Source: Flavobacteriales bacterium (GTDB lineage Bacteria > Bacteroidota > Bacteroidia > Flavobacteriales_F > PHOS-HE28). Taken from it: 64,000 bases of DNA. The DNA lies in the NCBI GenBank assembly GCA_016721825.1, contig JADKHI010000004.1:124001-188000 (forward strand). Reading direction: 5' to 3'. The notes below the pieces were generated by a model that saw only the letters and a list, made by a program, of their open reading frames with translations, did no database searches and was not told the origin of the DNA. Both the position numbers and the translations under genes were made by a program. The first letter of the stretch is position 1, and the number at the start of each line of letters is the position of its first letter. This document shows positions 49,085 to 56,854 of the stretch, piece after piece.

Positions 49085-50869
49085 CTAGGCCCGCATGCCG
49101 ATCACGAGGATATCATCCACCTGCTCGTGCGCACCCTTCCACTGGTTCAGGGCCTCCAGCAACATGATCTTCTGTCGTTCCAGCGGCAGCCCGTGGATCT
49201 CCACGAGCAGCTCGCGGAACCTGCGGTAGAGGAACTTCTTGCCACGCGGCCCTCCGAACTGGTCAGCATAACCATCGGAGAAGATGTAGACCATGTCGTT
49301 CTTCCGCAGTTGGATGCGGTGGTCCGTGAAGGCCTTTCCTTGTAACTCAAAGCCCCCGATAGGCATCTTGTCCGGGGTGTACTGAAGCACTTCTCCGTCA
49401 CGGACGAGATAGAGCGGACAATTGGCCCCGGCATAGTCGAGCACCAGGCGCTCCTGGTCCAACGTGCACAAGGCCATGTCCATGCCATCACGAACGAACT
49501 GGTCCCGGTCCTTATGGAGGGCCTCGAAGGCCATGCGGTTGAGGTCCTGCAGCACTTCACTGGGCCGTACAAGGCCGTGTTCCCGCACCGCTTGGTTGAG
49601 GCCATTGTGGCCAACAAGGCTCATGAATGCTCCAGGAACGCCATGGCCCGTGCAGTCAACAGCGGCGAACACGACCTTCTCCCCCACCTTATCGAACCAA
49701 TAGAAATCACCACTTACGATGTCCTTTGGGCGGTAGAACACGAAGCTCTCTGGAAGCAGCTCCTTGATCCGTTTTTCGGGCGGCAGGATCGACTCCTGAA
49801 GACGCTTGGCGTAACGGATGCTGTCGGTCACGTTCTTGTAAAGCTCCACCACCTTGCGGCTCTGGCGCTCCACCTCTTCTTTCTGGCGGACCACCTCTTC
49901 GGTACGTTCGTTCACCTTCTGTTCCAGCACACGCTCGCGTTCTCCCAGTTCCGCGCGCATCTTCAGCAATGCGTGGCCCAGGACATCCTCCTCGCTAAGC
50001 GGATGATATTCGGTCTGGAAGTCCCCGGCCGCAACGGCGTGGCTGAAATCCGTGGTGCGCTTCAGGCCATCGATGAGACCCATGAGCGCCTTGGTCATTT
50101 CGCCGATCTCGTCGTTCCGGTCGGGTATGCGTGATCGGGGGAAAACGCCGCGACCAAGGTTCAGCAGAACGCTACGTAGGCGCTGCACCGGGCGAACGAT
50201 GCCGCGAACGATGAGGAATGCGATCACCGCGCCGATCACCAGCAGGCCGGTTCCCAGATACAGAACGAAGAATTTGAGCGAGTCGAAGCTGCGGATCATG
50301 TTCCCGCTGAGCTGCTGGCGCTTGGATTCCTGCAGCTTGAGGAGCACATCCAAGTCATCCAGGACCTTCTGTGTCCGCTCATCCAAGGGGCCACCCTCCT
50401 CGGCCATGTCACTGCGTTCCATCCACGCCATGGGGTCACGGTAGCTCTCCAGCGAGGGCAACAGTTCCTTGATGCGGTCGTGCATCGTGAAGAGCTCCTG
50501 CATCTCCGTGGTGGTGCGGTTAAAGAGCGCAACCTCTTCCTTTCCCCAATGTGCTGAAAGCGTGTCGATCCGGTCAAGAACAGCAGGCAGGTCCTGCGTG
50601 GTGAGCTCGACCAAGGCGGTCTTCTCCGGCGCATCGGGAATGCTCTCGACCTGGGCCCAGTGCTTGATCAGCATGTGCGCGTTCACCAACACGTTACGCA
50701 AGTGCACCAAGGCATCCACGCTGGGTGAATACACGTGGTTGATCTGATCATTGATGTGCCGGCTGCGCTCCAGTGTCCGGTTGGTGAGCAGCACCACCAG
50801 CAACGCGAAGAAGATGAACAGGCCGAAGCCCATCCCGATCTTGCGTCCGATGGTCATCCGGAAGTGCAT
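49085..50869 (-). CDS. HAMP/SpoIIE-type serine phosphatase sensor
   Basis: A 594-residue membrane sensor. Two membrane helices (about 12-29 and 199-221) enclose an extracytoplasmic helical domain. A HAMP domain (IVRGIVRPVQRLRSV) follows, then a coiled coil (about 318-352), then a PP2C/SpoIIE phosphatase: GDFYWFDKV, AAVDCTGHGVPGAFMSLVGHN, FSDGYADQFGG and DDILVIGMR. Such proteins dephosphorylate anti-sigma antagonists or drive partner switching; no partner is adjacent. It ends the YfiR-TPR-phosphatase set. Confidence 0.9.
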   Translation of the reverse strand: MHFRMTIGRKIGMGFGLFIFFALLVVLLTNRTLERSRHINDQINHVYSPSVDALVHLRNVLVNAHMLIKHWAQVESIPDAPEKTALVELTTQDLPAVLDRIDTLSAHWGKEEVALFNRTTTEMQELFTMHDRIKELLPSLESYRDPMAWMERSDMAEEGGPLDERTQKVLDDLDVLLKLQESKRQQLSGNMIRSFDSLKFFVLYLGTGLLVIGAVIAFLIVRGIVRPVQRLRSVLLNLGRGVFPRSRIPDRNDEIGEMTKALMGLIDGLKRTTDFSHAVAAGDFQTEYHPLSEEDVLGHALLKMRAELGERERVLEQKVNERTEEVVRQKEEVERQSRKVVELYKNVTDSIRYAKRLQESILPPEKRIKELLPESFVFYRPKDIVSGDFYWFDKVGEKVVFAAVDCTGHGVPGAFMSLVGHNGLNQAVREHGLVRPSEVLQDLNRMAFEALHKDRDQFVRDGMDMALCTLDQERLVLDYAGANCPLYLVRDGEVLQYTPDKMPIGGFELQGKAFTDHRIQLRKNDMVYIFSDGYADQFGGPRGKKFLYRRFRELLVEIHGLPLERQKIMLLEALNQWKGAHEQVDDILVIGMRA

Positions 50870-50874
50870 GGGCC

Positions 50875-51774
50875 TTAGCGGTCCTGGGGCTGTTCGCTTT
50901 CGAGAGCCTCGAAAAGCTGCCTGTAGTGGTCGCTCTGCTTCTCGTCCTGCAGGCTGTAGTAGATGCCCTCAAGGCCCAAGAGGGTCTCGCGGCGTTGGGG
51001 ATTCATTTCGAAAGCCTTGAGCATGTAGGGCAGGGCCTTCATGAAGAACTCCCGGCTCACCTCCTGGATCCGTTGAATGTTCGGAATGTCATTCTCCGCA
51101 CTGATCTGCTGGATGTTGTAGACCCCCCTGTTGTAGAACAGCGTCGCCAGGTTGTAGTTGGCCCCGTAGTTCTGCGGGTCCAGTTCCATGACGATCTGAT
51201 AGGTGCTCACCGCCTTGTCGAACCATTGCTGCTCCTCCCGTGCCTGGTTGAATCGCTTGGTGTACACCGTGCCCAAGGCATTGTTGAATTCCACATCCCG
51301 CTCCTTGAAGCCGTGGGCGGGATCGATCCGGAGCACCGATCCCTTGTACTTGCTGTAAAGCGTTTGGGCTTTCTCGTGGTCCAGTTCATTCAGCGCCCTG
51401 GCGGCATCGTTGTACATGGTCTTCGCCAGAAAATCATAGGCCTGCAAGCTGCTTTGGCTGAACTCCTTGGCGGTATCCAGCTCTGTGCTGAGGTACAAGC
51501 TGGCCATGGCCTCGTCGCGAAGCACACTGGCATCCGGGCCTTGGGGCGCTTGCTTGTAGAGGTCCTTGTAGACGAATCCCCGGAGCACCCAGGCTTCTGG
51601 AGCGCCCGCGTGCTCGGGGTCCTTCACCGCCGCATCCAATAGGGCGCGCGCACCCGCAAGATCGCCTTCCTGGTATTTCCGGTTAGCGTTCACCAGCGCA
51701 TCGGGCTGGGCCATGACCAAGGCTGCCCAGCAAAGGGCCGTCACGAGCAGGAGTATGCGGCGTGCCGTGGTCAT
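50875..51774 (-). CDS. Exported TPR-repeat protein
   Basis: A 299-residue secreted or periplasmic protein with a signal peptide (1-22, VMAQ) and tetratricopeptide-like helices (GDLAGARALLDAAVKDPE near 37-54, and FNQAREEQQWFDKAVSTYQIVMELDPQNYGANYNLA near 174-209). It lies 5 bp before the phosphatase gene and overlaps the YfiR gene stop by 4 bp, so it belongs to the same operon. A scaffold or sensor-partner role is plausible. Confidence 0.8.
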   Translation of the reverse strand: MTTARRILLLVTALCWAALVMAQPDALVNANRKYQEGDLAGARALLDAAVKDPEHAGAPEAWVLRGFVYKDLYKQAPQGPDASVLRDEAMASLYLSTELDTAKEFSQSSLQAYDFLAKTMYNDAARALNELDHEKAQTLYSKYKGSVLRIDPAHGFKERDVEFNNALGTVYTKRFNQAREEQQWFDKAVSTYQIVMELDPQNYGANYNLATLFYNRGVYNIQQISAENDIPNIQRIQEVSREFFMKALPYMLKAFEMNPQRRETLLGLEGIYYSLQDEKQSDHYRQLFEALESEQPQDR

Positions 51775-52313
51775 TTCGCGACGTGATGGGCCAAGTTGAC
51801 GAGCGTAGTGCCGACCTCCAGCTTGTGGTGCCCGGCGTTCACCAAGCTGATCTCGTATTTGAGGGTGTTGGCCACCCGAACGAAATTCACCGTGCTGCCA
51901 TCCTCCAAGGCACCCTGATATTCGGTGATCAGCAGCGTGGATCTTCCTTTCAGGTGCTTGTACAGCGCTGGCATCAAGTTCAGGTCGGCCTGGCCTATGA
52001 ACAGGATGTGGCAGGTCTCAACATCAGCCGAGCGCGGCAGTTTCAACACCTCGATGGGCTGCTTGCCGATGCTCTTAGTGGCGTACTTCTTGATCAGTTC
52101 CTGGTAGAGGTTGGTGTTCCCGATAACGCCGATCTTGAAGTTGCCGCTCTTCAGGGCGGGGTCCTTCCACTCCACCAGCTTGGCGATGTTGTAGATGTAA
52201 CTGGCCTGAACAATGGCCGAGGTGTCCTTGTCGGCCTCGCGGGGGTCCGTTGCACAGAGAAGCAAGGGTGTCAACAGAAGCAGGAGAAGCCTGGGAGCGC
52301 TCGCGCCGCGCAT
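51771..52313 (-). CDS. YfiR-family periplasmic protein
   Basis: A 180-residue protein with a signal peptide (about 1-20, LLLCATDP) and the YfiR/DUF4154 core: SAIVQASYIYNIAKLVEWKD, FKIGVIGN, CHILFIGQADLN and STLLITEYQGA. In Pseudomonas YfiR inhibits the membrane diguanylate cyclase YfiN; here it is paired with a TPR protein and a HAMP/SpoIIE phosphatase, suggesting a periplasmic input to that phosphatase. The ATG at 52313 starts the signal; upstream ATGs are basic nonsense. Confidence 0.85.
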   Translation of the reverse strand: MRGASAPRLLLLLLTPLLLCATDPREADKDTSAIVQASYIYNIAKLVEWKDPALKSGNFKIGVIGNTNLYQELIKKYATKSIGKQPIEVLKLPRSADVETCHILFIGQADLNLMPALYKHLKGRSTLLITEYQGALEDGSTVNFVRVANTLKYEISLVNAGHHKLEVGTTLVNLAHHVAK

Positions 52314-52324
52314 GTTCGGGAACA

Positions 52325-52332
52325 TACTTTTG
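52325..52332 (+). promoter_or_regulatory. -7 promoter element for the M28 peptidase
   Basis: TACTTTTG, an exact TAnnTTTG match, 42 bp before the ATG at 52375, inside the 61-bp divergent spacer with the YfiR gene. Confidence 0.55.
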
Positions 52333-52374
52333 GTCCGCCCTCCCTTTCGGCGGCGCTCCTTCCCTTCCGATCCC

Positions 52375-53859
52375 ATGTCCAACCAATACTGCACGCGGCA
52401 AAGTAGCGGCACCCTCTCCGGGATCTCCTTGTCGTTGCTGTTGTTCTTTTCACATTGCGATGTTCACTCGCAAGCGGTCCAAGCGCTCTTTCCGCGGATC
52501 GACAAGTGCGCCCAAGAGGCGCCGATGGGCCACCCCTGGCTGATGTGGAGCGCCGAGCACATCGGTCATCGGCTCACAGGGACCACGCATGGCTCAAGGG
52601 CCGAAGCCCTGGCCGACAGCCTCTTTCGCATTTCCGGCCTAAATGCCGTCCAGTACATGCCGTTCCGGGCGCGGGCCTGGCAACGCGATTCCGCCGGTCT
52701 GGTGCTGAGCTGTGCGGACAGCAGTTTCAGCCCTGGCTGTGTGGCCCTTGCGCACTCCCCCATCCTGGCCTCGGTGAAGGGCGTTGTGATCGACCTTGGC
52801 AATGGCTTAGCGGAAGACCTGTCCCGTTCCAAAGAGAACATCAAAGGCCGCATCGCTCTGGTGAATCTAGGGCTGGTTGGTGCGCCCAAGGAAGCAAGCA
52901 ACCTGCATCGCAGCGAGAAAACGGCGCTGGCCATTGAAGCGGGAGCTGCGGCCGTCCTGTTCGTCAACAACGTCGAGGGCCACGTCCTGCTTACGGGAAC
53001 GGCTTCGGTGAACGGTGAGCTCATCGGGATACCGGCCGCTTGCATCTCCAGTGAGGATGGGGCGCTCATTCGCCGCTGGCTCGCCATGGGAAAGGAGGTG
53101 GTCGGGGGCCTGAACATGGCCAACCAGAGCGAGATGGTCACCGCCCGCAACATCATGGCCGAGATCCCGGGCTCAGACCTGGCCAACGAGGTGGTGCTGG
53201 TCGGGGGTCACTTGGATTGCTGGGACCTGGCCACGGGTGCTACGGACAATGGGCTGGGCTCGTTCAGCATCCTCGACATGGCGCGCTGCCTGAAGACCTG
53301 TGGCATTCAGCCGAGGCGCACGATCCGCTTTGTCCTTTTCATGGGTGAGGAACAGGGCTTGTTAGGCTCCAAGGCCTTGGTGGAACAGTACCGTGCCTCC
53401 GGAGAATTGGAGCGGATCCGTTGCATGGTGAACATGGACATGACCGGTCACCCACAGGGCTTCGGGATCATGGGGCCGGAGGGTTGGAAAGAGCGCATCG
53501 AGAGCATCAATGCCGCCATTCACGCTGTGGATAGTTCCGCTTTCGCGGGCCGCACCACCACGGGTGCCTGGCTTCACAGCGACCACCAGCCTTTCATGCT
53601 TGCCGGTGTGCCGGTGATCAATCCGCACAGCGACCTGGGTAGCCACATTTACGGCTGCTACCACAGCAGCTGCGACGACATCCACCTCGTAGACCCGCAG
53701 GCCATGGTCGACAACGTTCGCTTCGTGGGTATGCTGCTTACCGCCCTTGCGGATGCGGACCAGCTACCCGCGCATTACACGGACGCTCTGTTGCGCGACC
53801 GCTTGGTCCAAGAAGGCCTTGAGGAGAAGCTGCGGATCGGCGGCGACTGGCGCTGGTAG
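52375..53859 (+). CDS. M28-family zinc aminopeptidase
   Basis: A 494-residue exported metallopeptidase: signal peptide (about 12-32), then a protease-associated (PA) domain and an M28 catalytic domain. Zinc ligands are visible as GGHLDCWD (His and Asp), GATDNG, GEEQGLLGS, NMDMTG and YHSSCDDIH. A peptidase acting on peptides outside the cytoplasm. The preceding frame is open but unrelated, so the ATG at 52375 is used. It ends 2 bp before the convergent ferritin gene. Confidence 0.88.
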   Translation: MSNQYCTRQSSGTLSGISLSLLLFFSHCDVHSQAVQALFPRIDKCAQEAPMGHPWLMWSAEHIGHRLTGTTHGSRAEALADSLFRISGLNAVQYMPFRARAWQRDSAGLVLSCADSSFSPGCVALAHSPILASVKGVVIDLGNGLAEDLSRSKENIKGRIALVNLGLVGAPKEASNLHRSEKTALAIEAGAAAVLFVNNVEGHVLLTGTASVNGELIGIPAACISSEDGALIRRWLAMGKEVVGGLNMANQSEMVTARNIMAEIPGSDLANEVVLVGGHLDCWDLATGATDNGLGSFSILDMARCLKTCGIQPRRTIRFVLFMGEEQGLLGSKALVEQYRASGELERIRCMVNMDMTGHPQGFGIMGPEGWKERIESINAAIHAVDSSAFAGRTTTGAWLHSDHQPFMLAGVPVINPHSDLGSHIYGCYHSSCDDIHLVDPQAMVDNVRFVGMLLTALADADQLPAHYTDALLRDRLVQEGLEEKLRIGGDWRW

Positions 53860-53861
53860 GC

Positions 53862-54383
53862 TCAGGCGTTGCGGTCGTTCTTGCCGCCGGCCATACCGGT
53901 CATTCCCTGCAGGTCTCGATCGAACAGGTACAGGCCACCCTTGTCGTTACCTATCAGGTTCAGCTTGTCGATCAGCGTGCGGGCCAGGGCCTCCTCCTCG
54001 ATCTGCTCACCCACGTACCACTGCATGAAGTTGTGCGTGGTGTAGTCCTTCTCCTTCAAGCAGGTGTCCACCACGCCGTTGATCTCCTGGGTCACCTTGG
54101 TCTCGTGGTGGAGCAGGGCCTGGAAGATGTCCGTGATGGACTTGAAGTTGGTGCCGGGTTGTTTCAGGGCCGGGATCACAGCCTTACCTCCGCGTTCGTT
54201 GATGAACTTCACGAGCTTGAGCATGTGCAGGCGCTCTTCGTCGCTGTGGCGGTACAGGAAGGCGGCGGTACCGCTGAGGCCTTGGTTCTCGGCCCAGGAG
54301 GCCATGGCGAGGTAGGCTTGGCTGCTGCTGGCCTCTACGGCCACCTGGCCGTTCAGTGCTGCTTCGATCTTCTTGCTCAGCAT
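53862..54383 (-). CDS. Ferritin
   Basis: A 173-residue non-haem ferritin of the iron-storage type. Ligand-rich segments: EASSSQAYLAMASWAE (18-33), YRHSDEERLHMLKLVKFINERGG (44-66) with the ferroxidase E-x-x-H, and GEQIEEEALARTLIDKL near 124-140. It forms 24-mers storing iron and detoxifying iron plus peroxide. Minus-strand GCCTTTC-like elements lie upstream (TACCTTTC at 54406-54413). Confidence 0.93.
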   Translation of the reverse strand: MLSKKIEAALNGQVAVEASSSQAYLAMASWAENQGLSGTAAFLYRHSDEERLHMLKLVKFINERGGKAVIPALKQPGTNFKSITDIFQALLHHETKVTQEINGVVDTCLKEKDYTTHNFMQWYVGEQIEEEALARTLIDKLNLIGNDKGGLYLFDRDLQGMTGMAGGKNDRNA

Positions 54384-54435
54384 GGTCCTTTGGGTGTTGT
54401 TGGGCGAAAGGTAACACGCGGCACAGGGCCGCTGT

Positions 54436-54999
54436 TCAGCGCGTGTTGAAGGTGTTCATGGCGTGGCCGATGCCCATGAGACCGAAGTCCAGAATGGCCT
54501 CACCACAGATCTTCACGCGCTCATCAAGCACGGCGGCCTCTTCCTTGTTCCAAGGGCTCAGCACATAGTCGGCCTGTCTTCCCCGGGAGAACTCACTGCC
54601 AATGCCGAAGCGTAGTCGGGGAAAGGTCTCCGTGCCGATCAGTTCGATGATGCTGGTGAGCCCATTGTGTCCTCCCGCACCGCCACTGGGCCGGAGCCTG
54701 ATCTTGCCGAACGGCAGCGCCAGGTCATCGGTGATCACCAGCACACGCTCGCTGACGACCTTCTCCTGCTCCATCCAGTACCGCACGGTCTTTCCGCTCA
54801 GGTTCATGAAGGTGCTGGGCTTGATCAGGATCAGCGTGCGCCCCTTGTGCCGGAGCTCGGCACGATCGCCGTACCGGTCAGGGCTGAAAACGATGTTGGA
54901 CGCCCGGGCTAGGGCGTCCAACACGATGAAACCGATATTGTGGCGGGTGTTCGCGTACTCGGGGCCCGGGTTGCCAAGGCCAACGATCAAGTACTTCAT
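54436..54999 (-). CDS. pth: Peptidyl-tRNA hydrolase
   Basis: A 187-residue enzyme that rescues peptidyl-tRNA. Diagnostic motifs: IVGLGNPGPEYANTRHNIGF (4-23) with active-site N10 and H20, ITDDLALPFGKIRLRP, and GGAGGHNGLTSI. Length matches the family. It lies 39 bp after rplY on the same strand, a Bacteroidota-typical pth/rplY/prs group. Confidence 0.96.
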   Translation of the reverse strand: MKYLIVGLGNPGPEYANTRHNIGFIVLDALARASNIVFSPDRYGDRAELRHKGRTLILIKPSTFMNLSGKTVRYWMEQEKVVSERVLVITDDLALPFGKIRLRPSGGAGGHNGLTSIIELIGTETFPRLRFGIGSEFSRGRQADYVLSPWNKEEAAVLDERVKICGEAILDFGLMGIGHAMNTFNTR

Positions 55000-55038
55000 C
55001 CGCGTTCGACCGGATAAGCGGTGGGCAAGGCCCCTCGC

Positions 55039-55698
55039 TTACTTCTTGGCAGCAGGTTTCGCAGCGGCGGCGGGCGCAGCGGCGGCTTTCGCACCGGCAG
55101 CAGGGGCGGCACCGGCAGCAGCAGGGGTTCCTGGTGCGGGTTCCTCCACCTTCTTCGGCATCTTCACGGCCACCACTACATCGGTGGCGCGCTCCATCAC
55201 CGAAACACCGGGGAATTTCAGATCGCTTACGCGAATGCTGTCGCCCAGGTCCAACGTGTTCACGTCGTACTCCAAGTGGTCGGGGATCACCGTGGGCAGA
55301 CCTTTCACGCGGAGCTTGCGCAAGGGCTGGCTGAGCTTGCCGCCTTTACGAACGCCTGGGCTCTGGCCCACCAGGCGGAGGGACAGGGTCACGCGGGCCT
55401 CCTTGCTCTCGTTCAGCTCGAAGAAGTCGACGTGGAGCAGACGGTCGCTGGTGGGGTGGAACTGCTTGTCGTGGACCATCGCCATGATCTTCTGGCCATC
55501 GATGTCCAGCTCGAAGCGATACACTTCGGGGGTGTGGATCAACTTGTTCAGGGGCGCCTCGTCCAAGCTGAACGAGAGGTTCCTGTCGCCACCATACAGC
55601 ACGCAGGGTACGCGCTTTTCGCGGCGAAGCTGGATGGCTCCTTTGGAACCATTCTCGGTGCGCACGCTGCCGCTGAGTTCTACCTTCTTCATGATCAC
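55039..55698 (-). CDS. rplY: 50S ribosomal protein L25 (Ctc type)
   Basis: A 219-residue L25/general-stress Ctc protein that binds 5S rRNA. The N-terminal L25 domain includes GAIQLRREKRVPCVLYGG and a C-terminal TL5-like domain. The last ~40 residues are low-complexity Ala/Pro/Lys (AAAGAAPAAGAKAAAAPAAAAKPAAKK), a basic unstructured tail. It starts 67 bp after prs on the same strand. Confidence 0.94.
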   Translation of the reverse strand: MIMKKVELSGSVRTENGSKGAIQLRREKRVPCVLYGGDRNLSFSLDEAPLNKLIHTPEVYRFELDIDGQKIMAMVHDKQFHPTSDRLLHVDFFELNESKEARVTLSLRLVGQSPGVRKGGKLSQPLRKLRVKGLPTVIPDHLEYDVNTLDLGDSIRVSDLKFPGVSVMERATDVVVAVKMPKKVEEPAPGTPAAAGAAPAAGAKAAAAPAAAAKPAAKK

Positions 55699-55765
55699 TT
55701 ACGCCTGGCCGGCGCGGCTTTGATTGATTTGACGGTCTATTCGTCTGGGTGACGCCTGGGCTTTG

Positions 55766-56713
55766 TCAGGCGATGATGAAATGGCTGCTGATGCTCTCGT
55801 GGTTGCGTACACGCTTGATGACGTCTGCGAACAATTGGGCAACGGAAAGCTGCTTGATCTTGTCGGTGGCGGCCCGCTTGGCCTCACTGATGGGTATGGT
55901 ATCGGTAACAATGAGCTCTGTAAGGGCGCTGCTCTGGATGCGCTCACAGGCCTGACCGCTCAGCACGGCGTGTGTACAAACGGCTCTAACCGAACTGGCG
56001 CCTTGGTCCATCATCATGTCGGCCGCTTTCGTAAGGGTGCCGGCGGTGTCGATCATGTCGTCGACCAGCACCACGTCCTTGCCCTTCACATCGCCGATCA
56101 GCGTCATGCTCTCCACTTGGTTGGCCACTTTGCGCTGCTTGTAGCAAATGGCCATGTCCACACCAAGATGCTTGGCATAGGCGCTGGCGCGTTTGGTGCC
56201 ACCGGTATCCGGCGCGGCCATCAATAGGTTGGGCAGGCCCATTTCCTTGATGTGCGGAAGGAAGATGCTGCTGGCGAACAAATGGTCCACGGGTACTTCG
56301 AAGAAGCCTTGGATCTGATCGGCGTGCAGGTCCATGCAGATGATCCGATCGACCCCGGCAGCAGTGAGCATGTTGGCCACCAACTTGGCGCCGATGCTCA
56401 CCCGTGGCTTGTCCTTGCGGTCCTGTCGGGCGAAACCGAAATACGGCATCACCGCAACGATGCGCTTGGCGCTGGCGCGCTTGGCGGCATCCACCATCAT
56501 CAACAGCTCGAAGAGGTTATCGCTGGGCGGGAAGGTGCTCTGAACGATGAACACCAGTTCGCCCCGGACCGTTTCCTCGAAGCTGGGCTGGAACTCCCCG
56601 TCGCTGAAGCGGCTCACTGTCACTTCACCAAGCCGCTCGCCGCTGTTCGCGGCGATCTTCTCGGCCAAGTACCGCGTAGCGGTCCCGCTGAAGATCTTGG
56701 CACTTTCGTACAT
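55766..56713 (-). CDS. prs: Ribose-phosphate pyrophosphokinase
   Basis: A 315-residue PRPP synthase. Visible motifs: RFSDGEFQPSFEETVRG (33-49), PYFGFARQDRKD with the catalytic loop, MDLHADQIQGFF, and the PRPP-binding VVLVDDMIDTAGTL. It makes PRPP for nucleotides, His and Trp synthesis. A near-perfect promoter lies at 56768-56797. It heads the prs-rplY-pth group. Confidence 0.97.
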   Translation of the reverse strand: MYESAKIFSGTATRYLAEKIAANSGERLGEVTVSRFSDGEFQPSFEETVRGELVFIVQSTFPPSDNLFELLMMVDAAKRASAKRIVAVMPYFGFARQDRKDKPRVSIGAKLVANMLTAAGVDRIICMDLHADQIQGFFEVPVDHLFASSIFLPHIKEMGLPNLLMAAPDTGGTKRASAYAKHLGVDMAICYKQRKVANQVESMTLIGDVKGKDVVLVDDMIDTAGTLTKAADMMMDQGASSVRAVCTHAVLSGQACERIQSSALTELIVTDTIPISEAKRAATDKIKQLSVAQLFADVIKRVRNHESISSHFIIA

Positions 56714-56767
56714 CGGGCTTTCGGTGATGGGTTCCCTTCGCGCCCGGTTGGCAGGTCAAAGGGGCTG

Positions 56768-56797
56768 CAAATGTAGTGATCCTCCGCAGGTTATCAA
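56768..56797 (-). promoter_or_regulatory. Promoter of prs
   Basis: On the minus strand TTG (56795-56797) and TACATTTG (56768-56775) are 19 bp apart, matching the Bacteroidota -33/-7 layout. The -7 element is 54 bp before the prs ATG. Confidence 0.7.
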
Positions 56798-56854
56798 CAC
56801 GTGTTGGTGAAGCTCCGGCACGGGCAACTTCCCTTTATGCGACCTTCGTTGTCC

